A stretch of DNA of 64,000 nt from Pseudomonas helmanticensis (GTDB taxonomy: Bacteria > Pseudomonadota > Gammaproteobacteria > Pseudomonadales > Pseudomonadaceae): positions 64,501-128,500 of the forward strand of contig NZ_FXUY01000002.1 of assembly GCF_900182985.1 (NCBI RefSeq). Reading direction: 5' to 3'. Both the position numbers and the translations under genes were made by a program. Numbering within the stretch: the stretch's first letter is position 1; each line of letters begins with the position of its first letter. Shown one piece after another: positions 8,652 to 20,501 of the stretch. The notes beneath the pieces were generated by a model, which saw only the letters and a program-made list of their open reading frames with translations, did no database searches and was not told the DNA's origin.

Positions 8652-9156
8652 GAACGGCCTCTTCGGTTTTCTTGGTTTTGAACATATCCAGTGCCAGCAT
8701 CACCGCGCCAACGGTAATCGCGCTGTCGGCGAAGTTGAACGCCGGGAAGTACCAACGGTTCTGCCAGTGCACCAGAATGAAATCGATCACATGGCCGAGG
8801 GCAATGCGGTCATACAGATTACCCAACGCGCCGCCCAGCACCAGCGCCAAAGCGACGGCCAGCCAGGTTTCGTTGCGGCCCAGACGCTTGAGCCAGACCA
8901 CCAGCACCGCGCTGACCACGATCGCGATCAGGGCGAACAGCCAGCGCTGCCAGCCGGAGCTGTCAGCCAGGAAGCTGAACGCAGCGCCAGTGTTGTAGGC
9001 CAGGGTCCAGCTGAAGTAATCGGGAATGATCACGATCTGCTGGAACATTTCGAGCTTGCCTTCGAAGTAGAACTTGCTGGCCTGGTCAATGACCAGAACC
9101 AGCAAACTCAACCAGAGCCAGCTCAACCGTCCAAAACGGCCAACGGCATTAGGCAT
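8644..9156 (-). CDS. lspA: Lipoprotein signal peptidase LspA
   Basis: Inner-membrane aspartyl protease that removes signal peptides from prolipoproteins. It has 170 aa and four hydrophobic segments. The two catalytic Asp motifs are visible: [15 protein letters not shown] and [15 protein letters not shown]. The start overlaps the ileS stop (9149) by eight bases. The ileS-lspA pairing is nearly universal in proteobacteria. Confidence 0.97.
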   Translation of the reverse strand: MPNAVGRFGRLSWLWLSLLVLVIDQASKFYFEGKLEMFQQIVIIPDYFSWTLAYNTGAAFSFLADSSGWQRWLFALIAIVVSAVLVVWLKRLGRNETWLAVALALVLGGALGNLYDRIALGHVIDFILVHWQNRWYFPAFNFADSAITVGAVMLALDMFKTKKTEEAVHD

Positions 9157-11980
9157 AGTGACGAACCTCGCCAGCGCCGCTGATGTTGTCGACGCAACGG
9201 CCGCAGATTTCCGGATGCTCCGGGTTCACGCCGACGTCTTCGCGGCAGTGCCAGCAACGGGCGCATTTCGGGAAGGCCGATTTGACGATCTTCAGTTTCA
9301 GGCCGCTGACTTCGGTGGTTACCGCATCTTCAGGTGCGCTAACAAAAGGCGCCACGCTGGCCGTCGAGGTGATCAAGACAAAGCGCAGCTCGTTGCTCAG
9401 CTTGGCCAGGTCAGCGCTCAGCGCGTCTTCGGCGTACAGCGTCACTTCGGCTTGCAGGTTGCCACCGACGGCTTTCGCCGCGCGCTGGATTTCCATCTCT
9501 TTGTTGACCGCTACTTTGACCGCCATCACGCGTTCCCAGTAGTCGCGGCCCAGCTCAACGTCGGCCGGCAGTTCGGTCAGACCTTCGTACCAGGTGTTGA
9601 GCATCACCGATTCGTTGCGCTCGCCCGGCAGGTATTCCCACAGTTCGTCGGCGGTGAAGGCGAGGATCGGCGCGATCCAGCGCACCAGCGCTTCGGAGAT
9701 GTGGAACAGCGCGGTTTGCGCCGAACGGCGGGCCTTGCTGTTGGCGCCAGTGGTGTACTGACGGTCCTTGATGATGTCGAGGTAGAAACCGCCCAGCTCC
9801 TGCACGCAGAAGTTGTGGATCTTCGAGTAGACGTTCCAGAAACGGTATTCGCCGTAGTGCTCTTGCAGCTCGCGTTGCAGCAGCAAGGTGCGGTCGACCG
9901 CCCAACGATCCAGCGCGAGCATTTCTTCCGCCGGCAGGATGTCGCTGGCCGGGTTGAAACCGCTCAGGTTCGAGAGCAGGAATCGCGCGGTGTTGCGGAT
10001 ACGACGATAGGCGTCCGCACTGCGTTGCAGGATCTGGTCGGAAACCGCCATTTCACCTGAGTAGTCGGTCGAAGCAACCCACAGACGCATGATGTCGGCG
10101 CCCAGGGTGTCGTTGACTTTCTGCGGCGCGATCACGTTGCCCAGCGATTTGGACATCTTGCGGCCGGCTTCGTCGACGGTAAAACCGTGGGTCAGCAGTT
10201 CGCGGTACGGCGCGTGGTTGTCGATGGCGCAACCAGTCAGCAGCGACGAGTGGAACCAGCCACGGTGTTGGTCGGAACCTTCCAGGTACAGGTCGGCGCG
10301 CGGGCCGCTCTCGTGACCCATCGGGTGCGAACCGCGCAGGACGTGCCAGTGCGTGGTGCCCGAATCGAACCAGACGTCGAGGGTGTCGCTGATCTTGTCG
10401 TACAGCGGCGCTTCGTCGCCGAGCAGCTCGGCAGCGTCCATCTTGAACCAGGCTTCGATGCCTTCCACTTCAACGCGTTTGGCGACTTCTTCCATCAGTT
10501 CAACGGTACGTGGGTGCAGTTCGCCGCTTTCCTTGTTCAGGAAGAACGGGATCGGCACGCCCCAGTTACGTTGACGCGAGATGCACCAGTCAGGACGGTT
10601 GGCGATCATCGAGTGCAGACGCGCCTGGCCCCAGGTCGGGACGAACTTGGTGTCTTCGATGGCTTTGAGCGAGCGCACACGCAGGGTGTCGCCGCTGGTT
10701 GGCTCTTTGTCCATGCCGATGAACCACTGCGCGGTGGCGCGATAGATCAGCGGAGTCTTGTGGCGCCAGCAGTGCATGTAGCTGTGTTCGATGACGGTGG
10801 TGTGCATCAGCGCACCGACTTCGGTCAGCTTGTCGACGATGGCCGGGTTGGCCTTCCAGATGAACTGGCCGCCGAAGTATTCCAGCGATGGCACGTACAC
10901 GCCGTTGCTCTGCACTGGATTGAGGATGTCATCGTTGACCATGCCGTACTTCTTGCAGGTCACGAAGTCGTCCACGCCGTAGGCCGGAGCGGAGTGAACC
11001 ACGCCAGTGCCAGCGCCCAGTTCGACGTAGTCAGCCAGGTACACCGGCGACAGACGATCGTAGAACGGGTGACGGAAGTTGATCAGTTCCAGCTCTTTAC
11101 CGGTGGTGGTGGCGATCACCGAACCTTCAACGCCGTAGCGCGCCAGGCAGGCTTCAACCAGCTCTTCAGCCAGCACCAGCAGCTTGTCGCCGATGTCGAC
11201 GAGGGCGTAGTTGAACTCCGGGTGAACGTTCAGCGCCTGGTTGGCCGGAATGGTCCACGGGGTGGTGGTCCAGATCACGATCGACGCCGGTTTGCTCAAC
11301 GATGGCAGACCGAACGCGGCAGCCAGTCTGGCTTCGTCAGCGATCGGGAACGCAACGTCGATGGTCGAGGACTTTTTGTTCTCGTACTCGACTTCCGCTT
11401 CAGCCAGGGCCGAACCGCAGTCGAAGCACCAGTTCACAGGCTTGAGGCCCTTGAACACGAAACCGCCCTTGACGATTTCGGCGAGGGCGCGGATTTCACC
11501 GGCCTCGTTCTTGAAATCCATGGTCTTGTACGGGTTGGCCCAGTCGCCCAGCACGCCGAGGCGGATGAATTCGGACTTCTGCCCTTCGATCTGCTCGGAG
11601 GCGTAGGCACGGCAAAGCTCGCGGGTCTTGTCCGCGCCGAGGTTCTTGCCGTGGGTCACTTCAACCTTGTGCTCGATCGGCAGGCCGTGGCAGTCCCAAC
11701 CCGGAACATACGGCGCGTCGAAGCCCGACAGGGTCTTCGAGCGGATGATCATGTCCTTGAGAATCTTGTTCAGTGCGTGACCGATGTGGATCGTGCCGTT
11801 GGCATACGGAGGGCCGTCATGCAGAACGAACTTCGGACGATCCTTGCCAATCTCGCGCAACTTTCCGTACAGGCCAATACTGTCCCAGCGCTGCAGAATC
11901 TGCGGTTCGCGCTGTGGCAGGCCGGCCTTCATTGGGAAGGCGGTGTCCGGAAGGTTAAGCGTGGCTTTATAGTCGGTCAT
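9149..11980 (-). CDS. ileS: Isoleucyl-tRNA synthetase IleS
   Basis: Class I aminoacyl-tRNA synthetase of 943 aa. The HIGH-type motif ([15 protein letters not shown]) is near residue 65 and KMSKS ([14 protein letters not shown]) near residue 605. The CP1 editing domain has the [11 protein letters not shown] stretch. The C-terminus carries the zinc finger [10 protein letters not shown] ... CGRC. Length and architecture are those of the standard bacterial IleS1, the mupirocin-sensitive type. Operon order ribF-ileS-lspA-fkpB. Confidence 0.98.
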   Translation of the reverse strand: MTDYKATLNLPDTAFPMKAGLPQREPQILQRWDSIGLYGKLREIGKDRPKFVLHDGPPYANGTIHIGHALNKILKDMIIRSKTLSGFDAPYVPGWDCHGLPIEHKVEVTHGKNLGADKTRELCRAYASEQIEGQKSEFIRLGVLGDWANPYKTMDFKNEAGEIRALAEIVKGGFVFKGLKPVNWCFDCGSALAEAEVEYENKKSSTIDVAFPIADEARLAAAFGLPSLSKPASIVIWTTTPWTIPANQALNVHPEFNYALVDIGDKLLVLAEELVEACLARYGVEGSVIATTTGKELELINFRHPFYDRLSPVYLADYVELGAGTGVVHSAPAYGVDDFVTCKKYGMVNDDILNPVQSNGVYVPSLEYFGGQFIWKANPAIVDKLTEVGALMHTTVIEHSYMHCWRHKTPLIYRATAQWFIGMDKEPTSGDTLRVRSLKAIEDTKFVPTWGQARLHSMIANRPDWCISRQRNWGVPIPFFLNKESGELHPRTVELMEEVAKRVEVEGIEAWFKMDAAELLGDEAPLYDKISDTLDVWFDSGTTHWHVLRGSHPMGHESGPRADLYLEGSDQHRGWFHSSLLTGCAIDNHAPYRELLTHGFTVDEAGRKMSKSLGNVIAPQKVNDTLGADIMRLWVASTDYSGEMAVSDQILQRSADAYRRIRNTARFLLSNLSGFNPASDILPAEEMLALDRWAVDRTLLLQRELQEHYGEYRFWNVYSKIHNFCVQELGGFYLDIIKDRQYTTGANSKARRSAQTALFHISEALVRWIAPILAFTADELWEYLPGERNESVMLNTWYEGLTELPADVELGRDYWERVMAVKVAVNKEMEIQRAAKAVGGNLQAEVTLYAEDALSADLAKLSNELRFVLITSTASVAPFVSAPEDAVTTEVSGLKLKIVKSAFPKCARCWHCREDVGVNPEHPEICGRCVDNISGAGEVRHYA

Positions 11981-11993
11981 TTAAGGCTCTTCA

Positions 11994-12932
11994 TTAGCGA
12001 TGGGCGCTAGGTGCGGCTAGTGCACGGGCGGTGGCGACATCCGCATTGATCGCCGTTTTCAATGCCTCCAGAGAGGCGAAGCGCTGCTCTTCACGCAGCT
12101 TTTGGTGGAAAACCACCGTCAAACGCCGGTCATACAGATCGCCGGCAAAATCTAGAAGATGAACTTCAAGGTGGGCCTTGCCATCACCTTGTACCGTGGG
12201 CCGCACGCCGATATTGGCGACGCCGGGCCAGGTCTTGCCGTCGATATCGACATCCACCAGATACACCCCGGTGAACGGCACGCGACGACGCTTGAGTTGA
12301 ATGTTGGCAGTGGGCGTACCCAGTTGCCGGGCCAGTTTCTGGCCGTGCAGCACGCGACCGGCGATCCGGTACGGGCGGCCGAGCAAGCGTTCGGCCAAGG
12401 CAAAATCGGCAGCGGCCAACGCGTTACGCACCTGCGTGCTGCTGACACGAATGCCGTCCAGCTCGACGGTTTGCGCGGCTTCGACGGTAAAACCGTGAAC
12501 CTGCCCGGCCTGCATCAGGAAATCGAAATCGCCGAGGCGGTCGCAACCGAAACGGAAATCGTCACCGACCTCCAGGTGTTGCACACCGAGGCCATCCACC
12601 AGGATGGTATCGACGAACTCACTGGCGCTGAGCTTGCTCAAGCGCTGGTTGAAGGCCAGGCACAACACCCGGTCGACACCTTCGGCGGCCAGCAGTTGCA
12701 GCTTGTCGCGCAACCGCGCCAGACGCGCCGGGGCGGTCTCGGGGGCAAAGAATTCCCGTGGCTGCGGCTCGAAAATCACCACGCAGCTGGGTACGCCCAA
12801 CTCGAGCGCACGCTCACGCAGTCGGGCCAGGATAGCCTGGTGACCACGGTGAACACCGTCAAAGTTGCCAATAGTGGCGACGCAGCCCCGATGCTGGGGG
12901 CGCAAGTTGTGGAGGCCTCGAACCAGCTGCAT
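11994..12932 (-). CDS. ribF: Bifunctional riboflavin kinase / FAD synthetase RibF
   Basis: Makes FMN and FAD from riboflavin. It is 312 aa from the ATG at 12932 (MQLVRGLHNLRPQHRG), the usual start in Pseudomonas; upstream in-frame codons add an unconserved extension. The adenylyltransferase domain has the nucleotidyltransferase motif TIGNFDGVHRGHQ. The C-terminal kinase domain has GTPTANIQL and the VANIGVRPTV region. It sits 13 bases before ileS, a conserved arrangement. Confidence 0.96.
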   Translation of the reverse strand: MQLVRGLHNLRPQHRGCVATIGNFDGVHRGHQAILARLRERALELGVPSCVVIFEPQPREFFAPETAPARLARLRDKLQLLAAEGVDRVLCLAFNQRLSKLSASEFVDTILVDGLGVQHLEVGDDFRFGCDRLGDFDFLMQAGQVHGFTVEAAQTVELDGIRVSSTQVRNALAAADFALAERLLGRPYRIAGRVLHGQKLARQLGTPTANIQLKRRRVPFTGVYLVDVDIDGKTWPGVANIGVRPTVQGDGKAHLEVHLLDFAGDLYDRRLTVVFHQKLREEQRFASLEALKTAINADVATARALAAPSAHR

Positions 12933-13061
12933 AACGCGCTTCTTGCTCATAAAGTGGTCGATTATAACCACACCCGACGGTCGACGACAGGCAACACCGT
13001 AACGCAAAGTGATCGAGCCGACAAAACTGCCGGCCCGCGCCCATCCATAAAGGGTAAAACC

Positions 13062-14600
13062 TCAGCTCAAGGCCTTGCGATTGAAGTCGCGCAAGCGGAA
13101 ACCGAGCAGCAGCAACATACCGAAATAAGCGACTACGCCCGCCGCAACCAATGCGCCCAGACGCAGGAAGCGCTCAAGCATGTGCCCTTGATCCCATGGC
13201 GGCATGAAATGCATACCGATCAAAAGCACCACGGACATCACCGCCACCGCCACCACCAGTTTGAAACCAAACTTGGCCCAGCCCGGCTGCGGCTGGTACA
13301 TCTGCTGCTTGCGCAGTTGATAGAACAGCAGTCCGGCGTTCAGACACGCACCCGCACTGATCGCCAAGGCCAGACCGGCATGCGCCAGCGGACCGATCAG
13401 CACCAGGTTGAACAACTGGGTAACCACCAGAGTGAATATTGCGATTTTCACCGGGGTACGGATGTTCTGTTGCGCGTAAAAGCCCGGCGCCAGCACTTTG
13501 ATCACGATAATGCCGAGCAGACCGACAGAATAGGCAATCAGTGCGCGCTGCGTCATTTCGGCGTCGAAGCCACTGAACTGACCGTACTGGAACAGCGAAA
13601 CGGTCAGCGGTTCGGCGAGAATCCCCAGCGCCAGCGAACACGGCAGCACCAGCACGAAGCACAGGCGCAGGCCCCAATCGAGAATCCGCGAATACTCGTG
13701 GCGATCCTTGCTGGCGTAAGTTTTGGCCAGTGTCGGCAGCAGAATCGTACCCAATGCCACCCCCAGCACACCGGATGGCAACTCCATCAGGCGATCGGCG
13801 TAATACATCCACGACACCGAGCCCGCCACCAGAAACGAGGCGAAGATGGTGTTGATGATCAGCGAAATCTGGCTGACCGACACGCCAAGAATCGCCGGCA
13901 GCATCTGTTTCATCACCCGCCATACGCCGGTATCGCGCAGATTCAGACGCGGCAGTACCAGCATGCCGATCTTTTTCAGGTGCGGCAGTTGATAGAGCAA
14001 CTGCGCCAGACCACCGACCAACACCGCCCAGCCAAGGGCCATGACCGGTGGATCGAAGTACGGTGTAAGGAACAACGCAAAGACGATCATGCTGACGTTA
14101 AGCAGGGTCGGCACAAACGCCGGCACCGAGAAGCGGTTCCAGGTATTGAGAATCGCACCGGCCAGCGATGACAGCGAGATCAGCAATATATAGGGGAACG
14201 TCACCCGCAGCAGATCGGAGGTGAGCTGGAATTTTTCCGGCGTGTCGGTGAAACCGGGAGCCGTGGCCCAGATCACCCAGGGCGCGGCGATCATGCCCAG
14301 CGCAGTGACGATCGCCAGTACCAGTGTCAGCAAACCTGAAACGTAAGCAATGAACGTACGCGTCGCCTCTTCGCCCTGCTGGCTTTTGTATTCGGCCAGA
14401 ATCGGCACGAATGCCTGCGAGAAAGCGCCCTCGGCAAAGATCCGCCGCAGCAGATTGGGCAATTTGAAGGCAATAAAGAAGGCGTCCGTCGCCATCCCGG
14501 CGCCGAATGTACGGGCAATGAGCGTGTCACGAACAAACCCTAAAACCCGGGAAAGCATCGTGATAGAGCTGACGGCGGCCAACGATTTGAGCAGATTCAT
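13062..14600 (-). CDS. murJ: Lipid II flippase MurJ (MviN)
   Basis: Inner-membrane MOP-family transporter that flips lipid II for peptidoglycan synthesis. It has 512 aa with about 14 hydrophobic helices. The N-terminus ([23 protein letters not shown] region) and the conserved [15 protein letters not shown] and [20 protein letters not shown] stretch ([17 protein letters not shown]) are typical, and include the essential basic residues. First gene of the minus-strand series running to ribF and ileS, with 129 bases to ribF. Confidence 0.97.
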   Translation of the reverse strand: MNLLKSLAAVSSITMLSRVLGFVRDTLIARTFGAGMATDAFFIAFKLPNLLRRIFAEGAFSQAFVPILAEYKSQQGEEATRTFIAYVSGLLTLVLAIVTALGMIAAPWVIWATAPGFTDTPEKFQLTSDLLRVTFPYILLISLSSLAGAILNTWNRFSVPAFVPTLLNVSMIVFALFLTPYFDPPVMALGWAVLVGGLAQLLYQLPHLKKIGMLVLPRLNLRDTGVWRVMKQMLPAILGVSVSQISLIINTIFASFLVAGSVSWMYYADRLMELPSGVLGVALGTILLPTLAKTYASKDRHEYSRILDWGLRLCFVLVLPCSLALGILAEPLTVSLFQYGQFSGFDAEMTQRALIAYSVGLLGIIVIKVLAPGFYAQQNIRTPVKIAIFTLVVTQLFNLVLIGPLAHAGLALAISAGACLNAGLLFYQLRKQQMYQPQPGWAKFGFKLVVAVAVMSVVLLIGMHFMPPWDQGHMLERFLRLGALVAAGVVAYFGMLLLLGFRLRDFNRKALS

Positions 14601-14770
14601 TGAGGGAATTTGTGCCTGTCGATAAACAGCAGGCGAACAAAGCGCCTACTTGTGCGATACTCCGCGCCGCAGCAGCACAGAGCCAAAGCTCGCGAGTTTA
14701 CAGGTCAAGCGCCGGAAATAAATATCCCGCCTCTTTATACCTACCACTTAGCGGAACGTTTCAAGTGCCC

Positions 14771-14799
14771 TTGACAAGACTTCAACTCATCGGCATGAT
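14771..14799 (+). promoter_or_regulatory. Sigma70-type promoter of rpsT
   Basis: A perfect -35 box TTGACA at 14771-14776 and CATGAT at 14794-14799, with 17 bases between. It lies 53 bases before the GTG start of rpsT and points the right way. The strong -35 fits a ribosomal protein gene. Confidence 0.7.
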
Positions 14800-14852
14800 T
14801 CGCGGCCTATTTTGTTTGCTATTTCCTAAAAAGTCTTTCGAGGAGCTCGACG

Positions 14853-15125
14853 GTGGCCAACTCACCTTCCGCCAAAAAACGTGCAAAACAGGCTGAGAAG
14901 CGTCGCAGCCACAACGCCAGCCTGCGTTCCATGGTTCGCACCTACATCAAGAATGTAGTTAAAGCCATCGACGCAAAAGACGCTGAAAAAGCTCAAGCTG
15001 CATACGTTCTGGCTGTGCCAGTAATCGACCGCATGGCCGATAAAGGCATCATCCACAAGAACAAGGCTGCTCGTCATAAGAGCCGTCTGAATGGCCACGT
15101 TAAAGCGCTGAAAGAAGCTGCTTAA
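14853..15125 (+). CDS. rpsT: 30S ribosomal protein S20
   Basis: Small-subunit protein that binds 16S rRNA, 90 aa. It starts with GTG at 14853 after GAGGAG; rare starts in rpsT are known and linked to autoregulation in E. coli. The sequence is Lys/Arg/Ala rich ([20 protein letters not shown]) and ends [12 protein letters not shown], typical of S20. It is monocistronic, with its own promoter and a strong terminator. Confidence 0.98.
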   Translation: MANSPSAKKRAKQAEKRRSHNASLRSMVRTYIKNVVKAIDAKDAEKAQAAYVLAVPVIDRMADKGIIHKNKAARHKSRLNGHVKALKEAA

Positions 15126-15138
15126 TCGACGTAGTCAT

Positions 15139-15170
15139 TAAAAAACCGACCTTAGGGTCGGTTTTTTATT
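15139..15170 (+). terminator. Intrinsic terminator of rpsT
   Basis: AAAACCGACC and GGTCGGTTTT form a GC-rich stem with a short loop, followed by a run of six T, 14 bases after the rpsT stop. Confidence 0.9.
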
Positions 15171-15203
15171 GCCTGTGATTTAACAAAATCCAGCGCAAAA
15201 AAA

Positions 15204-15238
15204 TGTAGGAGTGTGCCCGGATCAGGCTCACTCCTACA
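15204..15238. repeat. Short REP-like palindrome, GTAGGAGTGAGC family
   Basis: TGTAGGAGTG at the left and CACTCCTACA at the right enclose a 15-base centre. It is a degenerate member of the family seen intact at 33737-33801 and 45431-45495. It lies between the rpsT terminator and creA. Confidence 0.65.
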
Positions 15239-15253
15239 GTTGGTTTCGCGAGG

Positions 15254-15721
15254 TTATTGCTGGACCGGCACCCATGGCAGGATCGGGATTGCAGTCACGG
15301 CATTCTGCGGACTGCCTTCGATCAAGCGGTCGCTGTAGACCAGATACACCAGCGTATTGCGCTTCTTGTCGAGAAAACGCACCACTTGCATGGTCTTGAA
15401 CACCAGCGAGGTGCGCTCCTTGAACACCTCATCACCGTCCTTCAGATCACCCTTGAACCTGATCGGCCCAACCTGACGGCAAGCGATCGAAGCCTCTGCG
15501 CGATCTTCAGCCAGACCCAAACCACCCTTCACGCCGCCAGTCTTGGCGCGCGACAGGTAGCAGGTCACCCCTTCAACCTTCGGATCATCGAACGCTTCGA
15601 CGACGATCCGGTCGTTCGGGCCGACAAACTTGAACACCGTCGACACCTGACCGATTTCTTCGGCCGAGGCCAGCAATGGCAGCGCCATCAGCAAGCCCAA
15701 CAATCCTTTTGCTAAACGCAT
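15254..15721 (-). CDS. creA: CreA family periplasmic protein
   Basis: CreA protein of unknown biochemical function, 155 aa. A cleavable signal peptide ([20 protein letters not shown], cleavage near residue 20) predicts a periplasmic location. Family hallmarks are [20 protein letters not shown], the [20 protein letters not shown] stretch and [10 protein letters not shown]. The gene follows proB (10 bases apart) and is probably the last gene of the rplU-rpmA-cgtA-proB-creA series. Confidence 0.92.
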   Translation of the reverse strand: MRLAKGLLGLLMALPLLASAEEIGQVSTVFKFVGPNDRIVVEAFDDPKVEGVTCYLSRAKTGGVKGGLGLAEDRAEASIACRQVGPIRFKGDLKDGDEVFKERTSLVFKTMQVVRFLDKKRNTLVYLVYSDRLIEGSPQNAVTAIPILPWVPVQQ

Positions 15722-15731
15722 GGAGTTTTCC

Positions 15732-16850
15732 TTAGACCAGAATCAGGTTGTCACGGTGAACCAGTTCCGGCTCCGCCATGTAACCGAGCAAACCGACAAT
15801 CGTATCCGACGACTGACCGATGATTTTTTGCGCTTCCAGCGCGCTGTAGTTGGCCAGGCCACGGGCAATCTCACGACCGTCCGGCGCCACGCAGACCACC
15901 ATCTCACCGCGACGAAAGCTGCCCTGAACCAGTTTGACGCCCACCGGCAGCAGGCTTTTGTTGCCCTTGGACAACGCCGCCACCGCACCATCATCCAACA
16001 CCAGGGTGCCGCGAGTCTGCAGATGCCCGGCCAGCCATTGCTTGCGCGCCGCGAGCATGCCGCGCTCAGGCGACAGCAACGTACCAATGCGCTCGCCTGC
16101 TTTCAGGCGGTCAAGCACGCGCTCAAGACGCCCGCCGACAATAATGGTGTGCGCACCGGAACGTGCCGCCAGTCGCGCCGCCCGCAGCTTGGTCTGCATG
16201 CCGCCGCGCCCCAGCGCCCCACCGGTACCGCCCGCCACCGCGTCCAGGCTCGGATCATCGGCGCGCGCTTCGTAAATCAGCTGCGCATCAGGGTTGTTGC
16301 GCGGATCGGCGTCGAACATGCCGTCGCGATCGGTAAGGATCACCAGCAGATCCGCCTCGACCAGGTTGGCCACCAGCGCGGCCAGCGTATCGTTATCGCC
16401 AAAGCGGATTTCGTCAGTGACCACGGTGTCGTTTTCGTTGATCACCGGGATCACTTTCAGTTCGACCAGCGCGCGCAAGGTGCTGCGGGCATTCAGGTAG
16501 CGCTTGCGATCAGACAGGTCGTCGTGAGTCAGGAGAATCTGCGCGGTGTGCCGGCCATGCTCGGCGAAGCTCGATTCCCATGCCTGCACCAGACCCATCT
16601 GGCCAATCGCTGCAGCCGCCTGGAGCTCGTGCATCGCACTGGGTCGTGCGGTCCAGCCCAAACGGCTCATGCCGGCTGCTACTGCCCCGGAGGACACCAA
16701 CACCAGCTCGACGCCCGCTTCATGCAGCGCCACCATCTGCTCGACCCAGACACTCATTGCCGCGCGATCCAGCCCTTTGCCATCAGCTGTCAGCAAAGCG
16801 CTGCCGATCTTCACGACCCAACGCTGCGCACCTGTCACCTTGCTCCGCAT
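15732..16850 (-). CDS. proB: Glutamate 5-kinase ProB
   Basis: First enzyme of proline synthesis; phosphorylates glutamate. It is 372 aa from the ATG at 16850; an ATG one codon upstream (16853) is equally possible and has slightly better Shine-Dalgarno spacing. The amino acid kinase fold shows [36 protein letters not shown] and [17 protein letters not shown]. The C-terminal PUA domain begins near [20 protein letters not shown]. It follows cgtA with an intrinsic terminator in between. Confidence 0.97.
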   Translation of the reverse strand: MRSKVTGAQRWVVKIGSALLTADGKGLDRAAMSVWVEQMVALHEAGVELVLVSSGAVAAGMSRLGWTARPSAMHELQAAAAIGQMGLVQAWESSFAEHGRHTAQILLTHDDLSDRKRYLNARSTLRALVELKVIPVINENDTVVTDEIRFGDNDTLAALVANLVEADLLVILTDRDGMFDADPRNNPDAQLIYEARADDPSLDAVAGGTGGALGRGGMQTKLRAARLAARSGAHTIIVGGRLERVLDRLKAGERIGTLLSPERGMLAARKQWLAGHLQTRGTLVLDDGAVAALSKGNKSLLPVGVKLVQGSFRRGEMVVCVAPDGREIARGLANYSALEAQKIIGQSSDTIVGLLGYMAEPELVHRDNLILV

Positions 16851-16943
16851 CATCTTCAACCTTAGCTTGAGGGCAGCGCGACCCAGCGCCGCCCGTGACG
16901 TTATTCTTGGCCATTACCGACCAACAACCGATTTCCAGATACT

Positions 16944-16969
16944 AAAACGCCGCTCGATTGAGCGGCGTT
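16944..16969 (-). terminator. Terminator between cgtA and proB
   Basis: A perfect 10-base stem, AACGCCGCTC / GAGCGGCGTT with a GATT loop. On the minus strand it is followed by TTTTAG. It lies 18 bases beyond the cgtA stop, so it probably ends or attenuates the rplU-rpmA-cgtA transcript before proB. Confidence 0.75.
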
Positions 16970-16987
16970 CAAGTTTATCGCAACGAA

Positions 16988-18250
<1,263 letters not shown>

Positions 18251-18361
18251 TCAAGACATAAGACTCTTGCAAAAATGAGCGCAGCGACCCCAATCCACGA
18301 CCTACATCGTACGCCGACAGCCCATACAAACAGTTTTGCAAGAGACTCACCCCACAAACGA

Positions 18362-18389
18362 AAAAGCCCCGTCGCGAGACAGGGCTTTT
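18362..18389 (-). terminator. Hairpin terminator or attenuator after rpmA
   Basis: AAAAGCCCcgtc / gacaGGGCTTTT forms a stem around GCGA. On the minus strand it ends in a T-rich tail, 16 bases past the rpmA stop. It may partly insulate cgtA from rplU-rpmA. Confidence 0.7.
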
Positions 18390-18404
18390 CCAGCGATTGC
18401 GCAA

Positions 18405-18662
18405 TTAAGCTGCGACAACGCTCACGTAACGGCGGTTGAACGCGCCTTTTACTTCAAACTTGATCACGCCTTCGATTTTAGCGAAGAGGGTGTGATCTTT
18501 ACCCATGCCTACACCGTAACCGGCGTGGAATTGGGTGCCGCGCTGACGCACGATGATGTTGCCCGGAATGATTTTCTGGCCGCCATACATCTTAACGCCA
18601 AGGCGTTTGGCTTCTGAGTCGCGACCGTTACGGGTACTACCACCAGCTTTTTTGTGTGCCAT
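18405..18662 (-). CDS. rpmA: 50S ribosomal protein L27
   Basis: Large-subunit protein near the peptidyl transferase centre, 85 aa. It begins [20 protein letters not shown] with the conserved KKAGGST start and continues [21 protein letters not shown], which identifies L27. Second gene after rplU, 34 bases apart, with a clear AGGAG upstream. Confidence 0.99.
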   Translation of the reverse strand: MAHKKAGGSTRNGRDSEAKRLGVKMYGGQKIIPGNIIVRQRGTQFHAGYGVGMGKDHTLFAKIEGVIKFEVKGAFNRRYVSVVAA

Positions 18663-18696
18663 GAGTCAATTCTCCTAGTGAGGAATTAGGCTGAAA

Positions 18697-19011
18697 TTAA
18701 GCCTGAATACCGGTGATTTTGATCTCGGTGTACCACTGGCGGTGGCCCATACGCTTCATGTGGTGCTTACGACGACGGAACTTGATGATGCGGACTTTAT
18801 CGTGACGACCTTGGGAGATCACTTCAGCCACAACGGTAGCGCCAGCAACAACTGGAGCGCCGATGTTCACGTCGTCGCCATTGGCAACCAACAGAACGCG
18901 ATCAAAGGTAACGGATTCGCCGGTAGCGATTTCCAGTTTTTCGATCTTCAGGTATTCACCTGGGGCGACTTTGTACTGCTTGCCGCCAGTAACGATTACT
19001 GCATAAGACAT
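18697..19011 (-). CDS. rplU: 50S ribosomal protein L21
   Basis: L21, 104 aa from the ATG at 19011 ([20 protein letters not shown]), with GGAGAAATACC upstream. The C-terminus has the RNA-binding [14 protein letters not shown] stretch typical of L21. A longer open frame runs upstream to 19365, but its sequence is not L21-like and it overlaps the promoter. Confidence 0.99.
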   Translation of the reverse strand: MSYAVIVTGGKQYKVAPGEYLKIEKLEIATGESVTFDRVLLVANGDDVNIGAPVVAGATVVAEVISQGRHDKVRIIKFRRRKHHMKRMGHRQWYTEIKITGIQA

Positions 19012-19142
19012 GGTATTTCTCCGATAATCCTGCTCACCCAGCTCTTTATAAGAAGAGGTATTGGCTGGCATGGCTGCATTGGGCTGGAAGGCCTGTTGCA
19101 ATTGCGTAAGGCAGGTGCTGCCCAGGAAGTTCAGGGTGCGCG

Positions 19143-19171
19143 ATTGTACGCAAGGCGCGACCGTCACGCAA
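19143..19171 (-). promoter_or_regulatory. Sigma70-type promoter of the rplU-rpmA-cgtA operon
   Basis: On the minus strand TTGCGT (19171-19166) and TACAAT (19148-19143) are separated by exactly 17 bases. Predicted transcription start is near 19136, giving a leader of about 125 bases before rplU. Confidence 0.7.
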
Positions 19172-19173
19172 GT

Positions 19174-19316
19174 AGCCTTCAGGCGCTGTGAAAGCGTCGC
19201 GAGCGAAGGGAAGACAAGGAAAAAACAGGCGAGGAAGCGGAGTTTACGGTTTGTAAATGAGCATTCCGAGCCTGTTTTTGACGCAGGATTACCGAGCGCA
19301 GCAGCTTTCACAGTGC
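19174..19316. other. Structured inverted-repeat element between the rplU and ispB promoters
   Basis: A 143-base segment bounded by GGCGCTGTGAAAGC (19174-19187) and GCTTTCACAGTGCC (19303-19316), reverse complements at 13 of 14 positions. Nested inside is a perfect 10-base inverted repeat, AAAAACAGGC (19221-19230) and GCCTGTTTTT (19270-19279). At the very centre TTTAC and GTAAA face each other. It sits exactly between two divergent promoters. I have an unverified memory of similar sequence elsewhere in Pseudomonas genomes, so it may be a dispersed element. It could be a cruciform, protein-binding site or RNA structure; function unknown. Confidence 0.6.
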
Positions 19317-19327
19317 CCGACCGCGCC

Positions 19328-19356
19328 TTGACAGGTCTGGACTGGGGTCCTAGCAT
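19328..19356 (+). promoter_or_regulatory. Sigma70-type promoter of ispB
   Basis: Perfect TTGACA at 19328-19333 and TAGCAT at 19351-19356, with 17 bases between. Transcription would start near 19363, leaving a short leader of about 25 bases before the ATG at 19389. Confidence 0.72.
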
Positions 19357-19388
19357 GCCGCGCAACCCTTCTGGAGCGACTCTCGCTG

Positions 19389-20357
19389 ATGCAACCCCAA
19401 GCTTTCTACCGCGCGGTGGCGGACGATTTTAGCGCCGTCGACGGCATCATCAAGAAGCAGCTGACTTCCCGAGTGCCGCTGGTATCGAAAATCGGCGATT
19501 ACATCACGTCGGCCGGCGGCAAACGCCTGCGTCCTTTATTAGTGTTGCTGTGTGGCAAGGCACTGGGCCGTGAAGGCGACGATCTGCGCCTGCTCGCCGC
19601 CACCATCGAATTCCTGCACACCGCAACCCTGCTGCATGACGATGTCGTCGACATGTCCGGCATGCGCCGTGGCCGCTCGACCGCCAATGCCATGTGGGGC
19701 AACGCGCCAAGCGTGCTGGTCGGCGACTTCCTCTATTCGCGCTCATTCGAAATGATGGTCGAACTGGGTTCGATGCCGGTGATGAAGATCCTGTCCCAGG
19801 CCACGCGCATCATCGCCGAAGGCGAAGTGTTGCAGCTGTCCAAGGTACGTGACGCCAGCACCACCGAAGAAACCTACATGGAAGTCATCCGCGGCAAGAC
19901 CGCAATGCTCTTCGAAGCGTCGACCCACAGCGCCGCGGCCCTGTGCGAAGCAACGCCTGAACAGTCTGAAGCGCTGCGCACCTTTGGTGATCACCTCGGC
20001 GTGGCGTTCCAGTTGGTAGACGACCTGCTCGACTACAAGGGCGACGCGGAAACCCTGGGCAAGAACGTCGGTGACGATCTGGCCGAAGGCAAGCCGACCC
20101 TGCCGCTGATCTACACCATGCGCGAAGGCACGCCGGAACAGGCTGCGCTGGTGCGTCAGGCGATCCAGAAAGGCGGGATCGAAGATCTCGAGAGCATTCG
20201 CATTGCCGTGGAAGCCTCTGGTTCGCTGGAGTACACCGCACAACTGGCGCGTGATTACGTGGCCCGTGCGATCAAGTGCCTTGAGGCGCTGCCGGCCAGC
20301 GAATACCGGGATGCGCTGGTTGAACTGAGCGAGTTTGCGGTCGCGCGTACGCACTGA
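19389..20357 (+). CDS. ispB: Polyprenyl diphosphate synthase IspB (ubiquinone side chain)
   Basis: Trans-prenyltransferase that makes the octaprenyl or nonaprenyl tail of ubiquinone, 322 aa. The two Asp-rich metal-binding motifs are visible: [15 protein letters not shown] (first) and [12 protein letters not shown] (second). [12 protein letters not shown] is the conserved substrate site near residue 44. It is divergent from rplU, the standard arrangement. The exact chain length (C40 or C45) cannot be read from sequence. Confidence 0.96.
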   Translation: MQPQAFYRAVADDFSAVDGIIKKQLTSRVPLVSKIGDYITSAGGKRLRPLLVLLCGKALGREGDDLRLLAATIEFLHTATLLHDDVVDMSGMRRGRSTANAMWGNAPSVLVGDFLYSRSFEMMVELGSMPVMKILSQATRIIAEGEVLQLSKVRDASTTEETYMEVIRGKTAMLFEASTHSAAALCEATPEQSEALRTFGDHLGVAFQLVDDLLDYKGDAETLGKNVGDDLAEGKPTLPLIYTMREGTPEQAALVRQAIQKGGIEDLESIRIAVEASGSLEYTAQLARDYVARAIKCLEALPASEYRDALVELSEFAVARTH

Positions 20358-20379
20358 AATCGCTGAAGCAAGATCAAGA

Positions 20380-20405
20380 GATCGCAGCCTTCGGCAGCTC
20401 CTACA
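20380..20405. repeat. Single REP unit, GATCGCAGCC...CAGCTCCTACA family
   Basis: A solitary 26-base unit GATCGCAGCCTTCGGCAGCT+CCTACA, 23 bases after ispB. The same unit occurs in pairs at 31127-31201, 39687-39788 and 49476-49555. Confidence 0.7.
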
Positions 20406-20501
20406 CGGGCTGTCGGGCTGCGTTTTTTTGCTTTTGGCGCCACGAACAGATAAACCCTATATAATGTGCGACTTTTAGCGATCCCTACCCAAGGAGCCTT
20501 A

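Noticed and set aside
10187..12010. 607-codon plus-strand frame across ileS
   Set aside because: Antisense shadow of IleS with the Val/Gln/His/Asp-rich composition typical of reverse frames of GC-rich genes.
19061..19432. Open frame of 123 codons upstream of and overlapping ispB
   Set aside because: It spans the inverted-repeat element and both promoters, and its composition follows the dyads. Coding potential is unsupported; the structured element explains it better.
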